Shown: positions 1 through 8,717 of the stretch, in pieces | How the letters are laid out: each line of letters opens with the position of its first letter | How positions within the stretch are numbered: the stretch's first letter is position 1 | Source of the DNA: Flavobacteriales bacterium UBA6772 | GTDB lineage: Bacteria; Bacteroidota; Bacteroidia; Flavobacteriales; Flavobacteriaceae | NCBI GenBank assembly: GCA_905181765.1 | Contig: CAJIYW010000009.1 | Location: 1 to 64,000, forward strand | Direction: 5' to 3' | Length of the DNA: 64,000 nucleotides | Program-made: the position numbers and the translations under genes | Notes under the pieces: generated by a model | Databases searched by the model: none | Told to the model about the DNA's origin: nothing | The model's input: the letters and a program-made list of their open reading frames with translations, nothing else

Positions 1-24
1 TAACCATACACATCAACGTTGCCA
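1..24 (+). repeat. attC-like site A, right end only
   Basis: The window opens inside the right end of an attC-like repeat: an ACCATACACATCAACGTTGCC stretch resembles the CATATACAAATACGTTGGC right ends further along. The GTT core at 18-20 would be the recombination point, and everything to its right belongs to the first cassette in view. Its left half lies outside the window, so the array continues leftwards. Confidence 0.6.
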
Positions 25-58
25 ACAATTAGAACAAACCACAGACCGAAAAAGAAAA

Positions 59-2445
59 ATGAAGTACAAAAACATTAGAGAAGAAGAACTAAAAAACAAA
101 GTTGGTGCTGAATGGTTTACTCAATTTGATACAACAGAAATATTAGGAAATATTGACTTTACTGTATTCCCAAAACAGGACAGCTTATTTGGGAGAACAC
201 CTCTTCTTTGGGCAGAAGCAAAGACTGGTAATTATGATGTTCCTACAATGTTTGTCCAACTTATCTTAACTATTGGTAAAGCTAGAACTTTTGACAAAAC
301 TATGCCACCTGCATTTCTTGGAGCTTTCGACTTTAAGAAAATTGCATTCGTCCCTTACATAAATATTCAAGATATTTTTTACCTAAATGACTTTAATTGG
401 AACGTTACACCAAGCAATCACGAAACGAAAGAATTCAATCTTATAAAGGAAAGGATTGAATCAACATTTAAAGCAAAAAACTTATGTCTTTGATTATGAA
501 AAAGACCACCCGTTATGTAATAAAGTCTTTTATTAAAGAATAATGTTGCCAAATCCTCAACTAAAAGCAAAATTAAAATTGATAAAAACAATTTTATTCC
601 AATCTACTTACGTTGGCTTGAACTCCAATTGTAAAACCAACTAATTGATGTGAATCGGCCAGTCCTTAATAAAGCAAACATATTTGATACAGTGACTTCT
701 ATCTTAGCCGACTTATTTGTTGACGACAAAGGGACGCAAGACATTGATGATGACTTAACAGTACGTGATAACCTGTTCGTTGTTTTTCAGAATCAAGGCT
801 ATAAAATTGCAAAAGAGGACATCAATCAAATGTTTGATGCTACAATCAATCTTAAAAATAAAGAAACTTATAGGCAATTCTGGAAACTTTACAAAAGACC
901 ACCTATAAAAGAATACCAAGATTACATTATAATTAAGCGGAGAGACTTATTAGTTCCTCAAGATATTAGAGAGCGTAAAGGAGCGTTTTTCACGCCGAGG
1001 AAAATGGGTTGAACTTATCTCAAAAGTACCTTACTAGACTGTTTGGGTGTAAATTGGCAAGACGACTACTACATTTGGGATTGCGCTGCTGGTACTGGTA
1101 ATCTTCTCGCGGGTTTAACTAATAAGTATAATATATTACGCAAGTACTTTAGACCAAGCAGACGTAAACGTTATACACGAACGCATTGAACACGGAGCAA
1201 ACCTCTTAGATAGTCACGTTTTCCAATTCGACTTTTTAAATGACCCGATTTTTCTAAACTACCATCAGCTAAAGTCTTCATTCACCGATTATGAGGAATT
1301 AAAGAGAAAAAAACTTATCATTTATATTAATCCACCGTACGCAGAAACTGCGATTTTTGGCGAAAAAAGTAAAAAAGGGTTAAGTTCTTCATATGTAAAT
1401 ACAAAGTATGCTGGAAATTTAAGTAATGCTGCAAACAGAGAATTATTTGTTCAATTTATTACTCGAATATATTTCGAAATCCCAGATTGTACTCTAGCCC
1501 ATTTCTCTAAACTTAAAATACTTTCGGGTGACAACTTCAAATCATTTCGAAATTTTTTCAAGGCTCAATGGAAAAGTGGTTTTTTATGTCCTGCTAATAC
1601 CTTCGATAATGTAAAAGGGAAGTTTCCTATTGGCTTTTTAATTTGGGATACGAATATCAAAGAAGATTATAAAGGAATCAATTTGGAGGTTTTTAACGCT
1701 AAAGAAGAATTAATTGAAACTAAATTTTTACACGACTATGATTTAGCACAAATATTTCCAAAATTTCCACTAGGAATAGAAAAAATGAATCAAAAATTGG
1801 ATTTATGTCATATACAGGTAATGTATTCCAAACTAACAATCAAATATTTGCAGGAATATCATATTTATGCATCTCTAAAACAGCCAACGGGGCATATTTT
1901 TTAATGTATTGAAGTGTGTGTTTATTTTTCTGTGAGAGATATAATTCCTGCAACTTGGGTTAACGATAGAGACCAATTCCTATATCCTGATAAAATGTGG
2001 GAGAAAGATATAATTTTCCAAAATAATTGCCTTGCATATACACTATTCAAAAATAATATTCAATCAAGTTTAGGAATAAATCATTGGATTCCTTTTACTG
2101 AACAAGAAGTAAATGCTAAAGAAAAATTTCAAAACAATTTTATGTCTGATTTCATAAAAGGTAAAATTGAACCTTATAAAAGTGAAACTTCACTTTTTGT
2201 AGAACAAACTTCTAGTATTGCAACACCACTTCAGTTTTCAAAAGAGGCTGAAAACACTTTTAGTGCTGGTCTTGAATTGTGGAAGTATTATCACAAAAAG
2301 GAAGATGCAAAAAAGGATGCATCATATTACGAGATAAGGGAATATTTTCAAGGAAGAAATGAAAAAGGAAGACTTAAAATCTGATGCTGGTATCACAAAA
2401 AAAGACTTTGTCCAAAATATTATTCAGGACTTAAAAATGAACTAA
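59..2445 (+). pseudogene. Broken restriction-modification protein (nuclease plus N6-adenine methylase)
   Basis: This is the cargo of the first cassette in view. The start ATG lies 41 bases after the GTT core and the remains run to about 2445. Residues 1-144 look like a PD-(D/E)XK-type nuclease domain, with D33 followed by E53-A-K55 (WAEAK). A helical linker (650-1012) follows, then an adenine methylase with motif I DCAAGTGNLL at 1079-1108 and the catalytic NPPY at 1329-1340. A target-recognition-like part spans 1683-2384. The reading frame changes near 490, 1003, between 1111 and 1329, near 1900 and near 2375, so at least five lesions break it. It resembles single-chain type IIG enzymes. Decay is likely real here, although some indels may be sequencing errors. 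Confidence 0.75.
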
Positions 2446-2530
2446 AGCATAGGTCCATTTAGCAAATTCTATACCTGTTCAATAAGAATTTGAGACTAAT
2501 GATTTAAGAGAAAAATATAATAAAGAATCT

Positions 2531-2597
2531 GCACGTGTTTTATTTACTAAATTAGGTGCTTGAAACACGCAACTAATCTTAGACAAAACCGTTATGC
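2531..2597 (+). repeat. attC-like site B, left half missing
   Basis: Only the right part is recognisable: a block shared with sites D, G and J (tttatttactaaattaggt, then acgcaacta) ends in ACAAAACCGTTATGCTTA. The GTT core is at 2591-2593. The left half (R'' and L'' boxes) expected near 2450-2530 is not recognisable, which fits decay at the end of the broken restriction-modification cassette. Confidence 0.6.
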
Positions 2598-2625
2598 TTA
2601 ATTAAACATAACAATAAAATTTTAC

Positions 2626-3216
2626 ATGGAAGTAACCAATTGGATAAAAATAGATGAGAAACCACTAGAACCAGGAGATTCATTTAGTCCTAGTGCAATT
2701 ACAGAAAGTAAGGATATACCTGGAGAAATAAGAATGTTTCGCGGCACCACTAAGCTGGCCTATGGAATAGAAGAAATAGCGAAAGCAGTATGTTATCCCG
2801 AGGCACGCATGAAATGGGTAGAGCGCATGGCAGAAGATATTCTTATTGCAGGTAATCCCGATGAAGGCAAATGGTTGAGCTATGAAGCCTATGATTTGGC
2901 ATGGCCTGTTAGCAACCGTGATTATGTATTTGAGCAGACATTAGAGAAATCGTTGCATCAGCAAAAGAACAGAACGATAATCAAAGTAACCTCTATAGAA
3001 CACCCTGACTATCCAGTGAAATCTAATCTAGTACGGGGAGTATTGCCAACCTGCGTCTTTACCCTTGATGAAGTAAGTGAAAAAGAAACACATCTTGAGG
3101 TAATGGTCCAAGTTGACCCAGGTGGCAGCATACCCGGATTCATAAAAAACATAATCCAAAAAGGTTGGTCACTAAAAACCATGCGGGCACTTAATAATTA
3201 CATGAAAAACCACTAA
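2626..3216 (+). CDS. START domain-containing protein
   Basis: A 196-residue protein matching the START lipid-binding fold (StAR-related). The family signature is visible as WVERMAEDILI near residues 63-73, VSNRDYVFEQ near 95-104 and a C-terminal amphipathic helix. There is no signal peptide, so it is predicted cytoplasmic; START domains bind hydrophobic ligands such as sterols or lipids, but no ligand can be named here. It is the only gene of its cassette: the ATG is 35 bases after the core at 2591 and the stop is 21 bases before the next attC-like site. It is visibly richer in G and C than its neighbours, which fits acquisition by transfer. The family is confident, the role unknown. Confidence 0.8.
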   Translation: MEVTNWIKIDEKPLEPGDSFSPSAITESKDIPGEIRMFRGTTKLAYGIEEIAKAVCYPEARMKWVERMAEDILIAGNPDEGKWLSYEAYDLAWPVSNRDYVFEQTLEKSLHQQKNRTIIKVTSIEHPDYPVKSNLVRGVLPTCVFTLDEVSEKETHLEVMVQVDPGGSIPGFIKNIIQKGWSLKTMRALNNYMKNH

Positions 3217-3236
3217 AAATAAGAACCCAGAAAAGC

Positions 3237-3435
3237 TAAGCATAACACTGTATATAGCAAATAGGGCGTTCGGTGGTTTACGAAAGTTCAGTGCTATTTA
3301 CAAACACCGCCAAATCGTTGATTTGGCTTTTAAGAATGAATAAATTAAAAACAAAATACAACGCTTTGGCTCAGTGCAAACTTGAAAGTTTATCGCTTTC
3401 TACTGCCCTACTTGCCATATACTAAACGTTAGCAA
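3237..3435 (+). repeat. attC-like site C (199 nt)
   Basis: The left R'' box TAAGCATAAC (3237-3246) is the exact reverse complement of GTTATGCTTA that opens the same cassette at 2591. The L'' arm at 3250-3267 (GTATATAGCAAATAGGGC) pairs imperfectly with GCCCTACTTGCCATATAC at 3405-3422. The right core is ACGTTAGCA, with GTT at 3428-3430. The long internal loop differs from the other sites, as expected for attC variable terminal structures. Confidence 0.75.
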
Positions 3436-3455
3436 AAATTAACTCCATAAATTTA

Positions 3456-4052
3456 ATGACAGACCAAGAAGCTAAAAATTTTGTTTCAGATATTTTTGAA
3501 AAAATAACAAAAGCAAGTACTAAAAATGATTTAATTAAAATTGAAAAAGAAAGCTTTGAATCAAAGTATCTAATGGATACAGAGACCTTTCCAAAAATTG
3601 ATTTTAATATCTCATCTGATGAAATAGATAACCTACAAGGGGAGCCTTATAGGAGAAGTTACTTTATAAATAACTTGACCTTACTACTGAACTATTGTAT
3701 TCAATAATCTAAAAAAATGGTGATTTAAAAAAATTAAAACATATTGCCAAAGGAATTCATCGAGATGACCTAAGCATTACGGAGCAAGAAAGCAGTTTTG
3801 TTTTTTATCAATTTGGTAAATATTTAACAAAACAAAAGAATCAACCAATCATTGACCAACATGTACTTAGAACTTTTGCCATTTATCAGTTCAATGACCC
3901 TGATGATTAATTCAGACATAGCTACTTTGAAATTAAATTGGGCTAAAACGAAAAGAAATAACGTCAGCCAATTTGAAAAAGATTCAATAAAAAAGGACTT
4001 AAATATTATTTCCGAATTTATAAAGAAAGTAATTAATAGATTTAAAAGATAA
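3456..4052 (+). pseudogene. Disrupted cassette gene, unknown function
   Basis: An ATG 28 bases after the core at 3428 opens an 82-residue frame rich in Lys/Asp/Ile that stops at 3707. A second frame without an obvious start (3719-3910, containing SITEQESSFVFYQFGKYL) and a third (3852-4052, ending KKVINRFKR) follow with hardly any gap. Together they would make one soluble protein of about 200 residues with two frameshifts. I do not recognise the family. The last stop is 8 bases before the next attC-like site, which supports one gene filling the whole cassette. Three separate small proteins are possible but less likely. Confidence 0.5.
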
Positions 4053-4059
4053 AAACTAC

Positions 4060-4191
4060 TGGCAACACCGTATATAATTTATTGCTAGTTCTAGCCTACT
4101 TACGAAAATCCTCGCGGATTTTCTATTCGGTTTGTATTTGCTAAATTAGGTGCTTAAAACACGCAACAAACCATATACAAATACGTTGGCA
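4060..4191 (+). repeat. attC-like site D (132 nt)
   Basis: It starts with TGGCAACACCGTATATAAT and ends with CCATATACAAATACGTTGGC, so the ends form an imperfect inverted repeat. The centre carries a hairpin with arms GAAAATCC and GGATTTTC (4104-4123). The right core GTT is at 4185-4187. The R'' box matches the start of its own cassette (GTTAGCA) at only 5 of 7 positions. Its interior is closely similar to sites G and J and to the surviving half of site B. Confidence 0.75.
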
Positions 4192-4229
4192 AAAATTAAA
4201 ATTAAATATTAACAAAGATCATTAATATC

Positions 4230-5293
4230 ATGAAACAATTTTATTTTTTAGCATGCTTTTTACTTTTCATAAGTACAAATGGCAACTCACAAACTTCAGA
4301 CGTAGCAACGGGATTTACAGAACCGTATGCACTTGCATTAAATGGTAATGAGCTATTTATATCTGATCTTCGTAGTGGAAAATTATCTAAAATAGATATT
4401 ACAACAACTACAAAAACCGTTATTGAAGTAATAACTGGAATTGAAAATATCTATGGAATAGCAATAAAAGGGAATTATTTATATTTTTGTGATTTCGCTA
4501 ACAAAATTTCTAAAATTGATATTACTTCCTCTGCGCCTGCTGTAATTGATGTAGTTACAGGTCTAAATAAACCTATTAGCCTTGCATTTAAAGGAAACGA
4601 ATTATTTATAGCAGAATGGGGAGCTGGAAAAATCTCTAAAATAGTAGATGTTACAGTGGCTTCACCAATAGTAATAGATTTAGTAACAAACTTAAACCTG
4701 CCAACAAAGCTTGCCTTTAAAGATAATGAGTTATATTTTTCATTAGACGCAGATGGAAAAATTTCTAAAATAGATGATGTAACAGCCTCATCACTTATAG
4801 TTACTGATGTAGTCGGTGGTTTAACGAACCCTGTTGGTATCGCTTTTAAAGGAAATGAATTGTATATTTCCGAACCGATGAATAATACAATTACCGACAA
4901 AATTTACAAAATAGATACCACAAAAAATAATCCAATATTAGAAGAGGTTTTAACAGGAGTGAGTGGCCCTAGAGGGCTTGTTTTTAATGGAGAGTTATTA
5001 TATATTGCTGAAAGATACGCAGGAAAAGTGTCTAAATTAGATATTTCTACACTTAGTATTAATCAGTTTGATAAGAATAATAGTTCGATGGCAATTTTTC
5101 CAAATCCTTCTGCTAATAATATTCAAATTTCAGGTTTAACAAAAAAAGAAAATTATAAAATTTATACCATTTTAGGCAAGGAATAATGCAAGTTATTAAT
5201 AATTTAGGAAAAATAATTACTAAAAACCTAATAAAAGGTGTTTATCTTTTAAAATTTAATAACGGTAATACATTAAAATTCATAAAAAAATAA
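4230..5293 (+). CDS. Secreted beta-propeller protein with type IX sorting tail, frameshifted near its end
   Basis: A signal peptide (MKQFYFLACFLLFIS, cut near NSQ) is followed by about six repeats of roughly 45 residues with the pattern GLxxPxGIAFKGNELYI...KISKID, an NHL/SMP-30-like beta-propeller. The tail contains FPNPSANNIQISG, the start of a type IX secretion C-terminal domain. The first frame stops at 5186, but the next frame continues without a gap as GKIITKN...GVYLLKFNNGN...FIKK to TAA at 5291-5293, exactly how such tails end. One base is therefore gained or lost near 5180. It fills its cassette: the core is at 4185 and the next attC-like site begins 8 bases after the stop. It is likely exported or surface-attached; the ligand is unknown. 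Confidence 0.75.
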
Positions 5294-5300
5294 AGAAACG

Positions 5301-5364
5301 TTTGCCAACACAGTATAAAAATAATTGCTATTTCAGGCTAATATTCTTATATTAATCGTTGTAA
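5301..5364 (+). repeat. attC-like site E (short, 64 nt)
   Basis: R'' TTTGCCAAC (5301-5309) is the exact reverse complement of GTTGGCAAA, the first bases of its own cassette at 4185. An AGTATAAAAATAATTGC arm and a CTTATATTAATCGTT arm follow around a short loop. The right core GTT is at 5358-5360. Its length is close to that of classical short attC sites. Confidence 0.7.
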
Positions 5365-5386
5365 GTAATTATAATCAAGACAAAAA

Positions 5387-5962
5387 TTGGAAGACTTAAT
5401 CAATAAAATAAAAAGTAGTACAACTCTTAGCCCAAAAGCGGAAGAATATGTTGTTTCTATTGCAAAAGAAAAGTCGGTTTCTAAAGGGGATGTTTTAATT
5501 CGTCAAGGACAAGCCGTAAAGAACACATATTTTGTTAAAGACGGCTGCATAAGAGCTTATTGTATTGATAAAAAGGGGAAAGAGCACACATTACAGTTTG
5601 CTATCAAAAGTTGGTGGATTAGTGATTTTATTGCCATCTACAATAATGAACTATCTACATTAACTATAGAGTGTATTACTGATTCAGATATAATCGAATT
5701 TAATACTGAAAAATTGAATGGGATATATTCAATTTTTCCTGAATTTGAAGCTTTTCAACGAAAAAACTTAGAGCGTCATGTGGTCAGTTTGCATAAAAGA
5801 ATCTTAAATCAATTGCAACTAACTGCTCCGGAGAGATACGATTTGTTTCTGAAACAATATCCCGATATTGAGCAATACACTCCAAACTATCACATTGCAT
5901 CTTATTTAGGCATTACTCAACAGAGCTTAAGTCGTATAAGAGTAAAAAATGCTAAAAAATAG
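5387..5962 (+). CDS. Crp/Fnr-family transcription regulator
   Basis: A 191-residue Crp/Fnr-type protein with a TTG start. An N-terminal cyclic-nucleotide-binding-like beta barrel (VLIRQGQAVKNTYFVKDG, residues about 36-53) is followed by a long dimer helix and a short C-terminal helix-turn-helix (YHIASYLGITQQSLSRIR). This divergent form is common in Bacteroidetes and lacks the classical cAMP contacts, so its effector is unknown. It lies 29 bases after a cassette core and its end overlaps the reading frame of the following Hsp31-like gene's longest ORF, though the likely start of that gene is 73 bases downstream. The pair forms a two-gene cassette, so it may control its neighbour; this is inference. 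Confidence 0.8.
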   Translation: MEDLINKIKSSTTLSPKAEEYVVSIAKEKSVSKGDVLIRQGQAVKNTYFVKDGCIRAYCIDKKGKEHTLQFAIKSWWISDFIAIYNNELSTLTIECITDSDIIEFNTEKLNGIYSIFPEFEAFQRKNLERHVVSLHKRILNQLQLTAPERYDLFLKQYPDIEQYTPNYHIASYLGITQQSLSRIRVKNAKK

Positions 5963-6035
5963 TTTTCTTACCATAGGGTTAATTTCATCTTATACCAGCA
6001 CCGTACTTTTGTTTCAAATTTTAAAAACAAAAATT

Positions 6036-6938
6036 ATGATTAAGAAAATATTAATTGGATTAGCAAGTGTCATTATACTTGCATTTATTGTAATCTATTT
6101 TATGGCTCAACCTAAACTTGAAGAGGATGGCTCCTATAGCCCTTCAAGTTTAGCCTTATCATTAGGAACTGTTTCCAAAACGGATTTTGAGGATATCAAG
6201 TACACAAAATACCAAGGAAGTAGATCGAAGATTTTGGTAATTTTCACTGAGCAAAAAAACTTGGAGATGAAAAATGGAAAATTCTTTTCTACAGGAAATC
6301 ACCCAATAGAAGCACTTGTACCAATGTTACACCTTAAAAATGCAGGATTTGATTTTGAAATAGTTACTCCTACTGGTAAACCTGTTGTATTTGAAATGTG
6401 GGCTTTTCCTGAAGAAGACGCAAATATAAAAGCAATTTACAACGAGTATAAATCGAGTTTTGAGCAGCCTAAAAAGTTAACTGAATTTATTACGAATTCA
6501 TTTGCAAATGATAGTTCATATGCTGCTGTATTTGTACCAGGTGGACACGGAGCAATGATTGGAATTCCAGAAGATAGAAATGTTGCAAAAACCTTAAGTT
6601 GGGCTCACAACAGAGACTTATTTACAATTACGCTTTGTCATGGACCAGGTGCATTATTATCTACTACACTTGATAATCAAAAATTTCTTTACGATGGATA
6701 CAAGATGGCTGTATTCCCTGATGCTGTAGATGAAATGACACCAATGATTGGTTATTTACCGGGGCACATGAAAAACGGTGTGAGCGAAAGATTGAAAAAC
6801 TTAGGTGCTACTATTGTTAATACAGAATCTGATAAAACCGTTTGTGTTGACAGAAAACTAATCACAGGTGCAAGCCCTTTAGCTTCTAATGAATTGGGTA
6901 AACTTGCAGCCAATACATTATTGAAAGAATTGAAGTAA
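6036..6938 (+). CDS. Membrane-anchored DJ-1/PfpI protein, Hsp31 (glyoxalase III)-like
   Basis: About 300 residues starting at MIKKILIGLASV, a single N-terminal membrane segment, followed by a DJ-1/PfpI domain. The nucleophile elbow TLCHGPGALL carries the conserved Cys-His, FVPGGHGAM is the oxyanion loop, and FSTGNHPIEAL resembles the Hsp31/HchA branch. Hsp31 proteins convert methylglyoxal to lactate and/or act as stress chaperones. The ATG at 5949 is rejected because it overlaps crp and adds 29 residues before this membrane segment. The stop is only 4 bases before the next attC-like site. A detoxification role together with the upstream Crp-type regulator is plausible. Confidence 0.82.
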   Translation: MIKKILIGLASVIILAFIVIYFMAQPKLEEDGSYSPSSLALSLGTVSKTDFEDIKYTKYQGSRSKILVIFTEQKNLEMKNGKFFSTGNHPIEALVPMLHLKNAGFDFEIVTPTGKPVVFEMWAFPEEDANIKAIYNEYKSSFEQPKKLTEFITNSFANDSSYAAVFVPGGHGAMIGIPEDRNVAKTLSWAHNRDLFTITLCHGPGALLSTTLDNQKFLYDGYKMAVFPDAVDEMTPMIGYLPGHMKNGVSERLKNLGATIVNTESDKTVCVDRKLITGASPLASNELGKLAANTLLKELK

Positions 6939-6942
6939 AAAC

Positions 6943-7076
6943 TACTTACAACAATGTATAAAAGCAATAGCGGTTTGGGTATATACTCAAACCGTTTTTG
7001 CATTAAATTAAGTATATTGTTAACCGAAAGTAAGTGCGTTTTAATCCGCTACTACTCTTACATTAACACGTTAGCA
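6943..7076 (+). repeat. attC-like site F (134 nt)
   Basis: R'' TACTTACAAC (6943-6952) is the exact reverse complement of GTTGTAAGTA, the first ten bases of its own cassette at 5358. The arm TGTATAAAAGCAATAGCGG pairs imperfectly with CCGCTACTACTCTTACATTA. A CGGTTTG/CAAACCG hairpin sits in the loop. The right core CACGTTAGC has GTT at 7070-7072. Confidence 0.75.
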
Positions 7077-7082
7077 GCAATT

Positions 7083-8462
7083 ATGAAAAACTTGATTTTA
7101 ATATCAATTCCTTTATTAATTTTTAATTCTTGCATCTCAAAAAGTGAAAAAAAAACTATTCATATTGAGAATAAAACACAAACTATTAGTATTTCAAAAG
7201 ATAAGTACCAAAACCAATTATACGGATTTTGGCTAGGTCAATGCATTGCTAACTGGACTGGTTTGGTTACAGAAATGGATAAAATTGGCAATATCGGAGA
7301 AATTAAAACAGGTGATTTTTACACCAGAGACGATTGGGGAAAACCCGACCAACCAAGTATTTGGGGCGAAGGAGTTCCCAGCGATTTATCTTCTACCATA
7401 GATTTTGTATTTAAAAACAGTGATGAAATTTGGGGTGCGGATGATGATACAGACATAGAATTTATGTATCAACATCTTCTATACACAAATAAAGTTAATA
7501 TACTTACCCCAAAGCAAATACAAAATGGTTGGTTAAAACATATAAAGCCTGAAGAGGAAAACTACTTATGGGTTTCTAATCAAAAAGCATTCGATTTAAT
7601 GAAAATTGGTGTTCTTCCGCCCGAAACAGGGAGCCCAAAACTTAATGAACATTATGATATGATTGATGCCCAATTAACCACGGAAATATTTGGACTATTT
7701 GCACCTACAAGACCAGATATAGCGTTAAATATAGCTGAATTGCCTATACAAACTACTGCTAGACAAGAAGCAGAGGATATTTCAAAATTTTATGTGTCTA
7801 TGTATTCGCTTGTGTATGCTACAAATTCTAATAGTAGCATGAAAGAAAAAATGCTTTGGATGTCGAGTAAATCAAGAGAAATACTGCCAAATGATTCCTA
7901 TCCAGCAAAAATGTATGATTATACTAGGCTCTTATATGAGACAGGTATTCCTTGGGAACAAACAAGAGATTCACTTTACTATAGATATCAGGTTAACCAA
8001 AAAGACGGCTATAACATAACATCAAGAAATTTATATTGTAATGGCTGTTTTGCGGCAGGAATAAATTTTGCTGCAAGTTTAGTAAGTCTTTTTTATGGAG
8101 AAGGAGATTTAAAAGAAACTATAAAAATTGGGGCACTTGTAGGTTGGGATTCGGATAATCCAACCGCAACTTGGGGTGGTCTGATTGGTTTTATTATTGG
8201 AAAAGACGGAATAGAAAGTACCTTTGGTCGGACATTCTCAAATCGATTTAATATTCACAGAACAAGACAAAATTTCCCCAATGATGGCATAGATTCATTT
8301 GAAAATATGGCTAAAAAGGGTCTTATGGTAACTAACAGAGTTGTGTTAGAGGAATTAGGTGGCAAAATTGATGAAGAAAATAATATTTGGATAATTCCTT
8401 TAACAATAATAATAATAATAAATAAAAAGCTGCTAACACCGTATAAAATTAATTGCTGGTAA
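7083..8462 (+). CDS. ADP-ribosylglycohydrolase-family lipoprotein
   Basis: A lipoprotein signal (MKNLILISIPLLIFNSC) with Cys17 as lipid anchor precedes a full ADP-ribosylglycohydrolase (DraG/ARH) domain. The two metal sites are visible as GADDDTDIEF, about 120 residues in, and GWDSDNPTATWGGLIG near residue 360. ARH enzymes remove ADP-ribose from proteins or small molecules, and an exported lipidated version is unusual compared with cytoplasmic DraG. The start at 7083 is chosen because the longer frame from 6954 runs through the attC-like repeat. The frame ends inside the next attC after an (ATA)n run at 8406-8420, giving an Ile-rich tail, so a slip there would give an earlier stop. Confidence 0.82.
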   Translation: MKNLILISIPLLIFNSCISKSEKKTIHIENKTQTISISKDKYQNQLYGFWLGQCIANWTGLVTEMDKIGNIGEIKTGDFYTRDDWGKPDQPSIWGEGVPSDLSSTIDFVFKNSDEIWGADDDTDIEFMYQHLLYTNKVNILTPKQIQNGWLKHIKPEEENYLWVSNQKAFDLMKIGVLPPETGSPKLNEHYDMIDAQLTTEIFGLFAPTRPDIALNIAELPIQTTARQEAEDISKFYVSMYSLVYATNSNSSMKEKMLWMSSKSREILPNDSYPAKMYDYTRLLYETGIPWEQTRDSLYYRYQVNQKDGYNITSRNLYCNGCFAAGINFAASLVSLFYGEGDLKETIKIGALVGWDSDNPTATWGGLIGFIIGKDGIESTFGRTFSNRFNIHRTRQNFPNDGIDSFENMAKKGLMVTNRVVLEELGGKIDEENNIWIIPLTIIIIINKKLLTPYKINCW

Positions 8463-8563
8463 AAGCTTAATTACGAAAGTCTCTCACAGACTTTCTATCT
8501 GTGTTTTATTTACTAACTTTAGTGCTTAAAACACGCAACTAATCTTATACAAACACGTTATGG
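8429..8563 (+). repeat. attC-like site G (135 nt)
   Basis: R'' GCTGCTAAC (8429-8437) is the exact reverse complement of GTTAGCAGC, which opens its own cassette at 7070. GTATAAAATTAATTGC and TTATACAAACACGTT form the outer arms. A central hairpin GAAAGTCT/AGACTTTC lies at 8474-8494. The right core GTT is at 8557-8559. The interior matches sites D and J. Confidence 0.78.
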
Positions 8564-8717
8564 GTAAGAAAAAAACTAAATAGGACATTATAAGTAACCT
8601 GACTTCCTTTTGGTAGCAACTAATAACTTATCGCATTATAAAATAAGCACTGTAACGTATTGCATTCATAACACTATTTCTTTCCTTTGCTATTATCAAT
8701 TAACAAACCACTTTATC

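Noticed and set aside
4475..4900. 141-codon frame opposite the propeller gene
   Set aside because: A shadow created by the repeat structure of the real gene on the plus strand.
5949..6035. Start of the Hsp31-like gene at 5949
   Set aside because: It overlaps crp and places 29 unrelated residues before a clean membrane-anchor start at 6036.
6954..7082. N-terminal extension of the ADP-ribosylglycohydrolase
   Set aside because: The extra 43 codons are the attC-like repeat read as protein; the lipoprotein signal starts at 7083.
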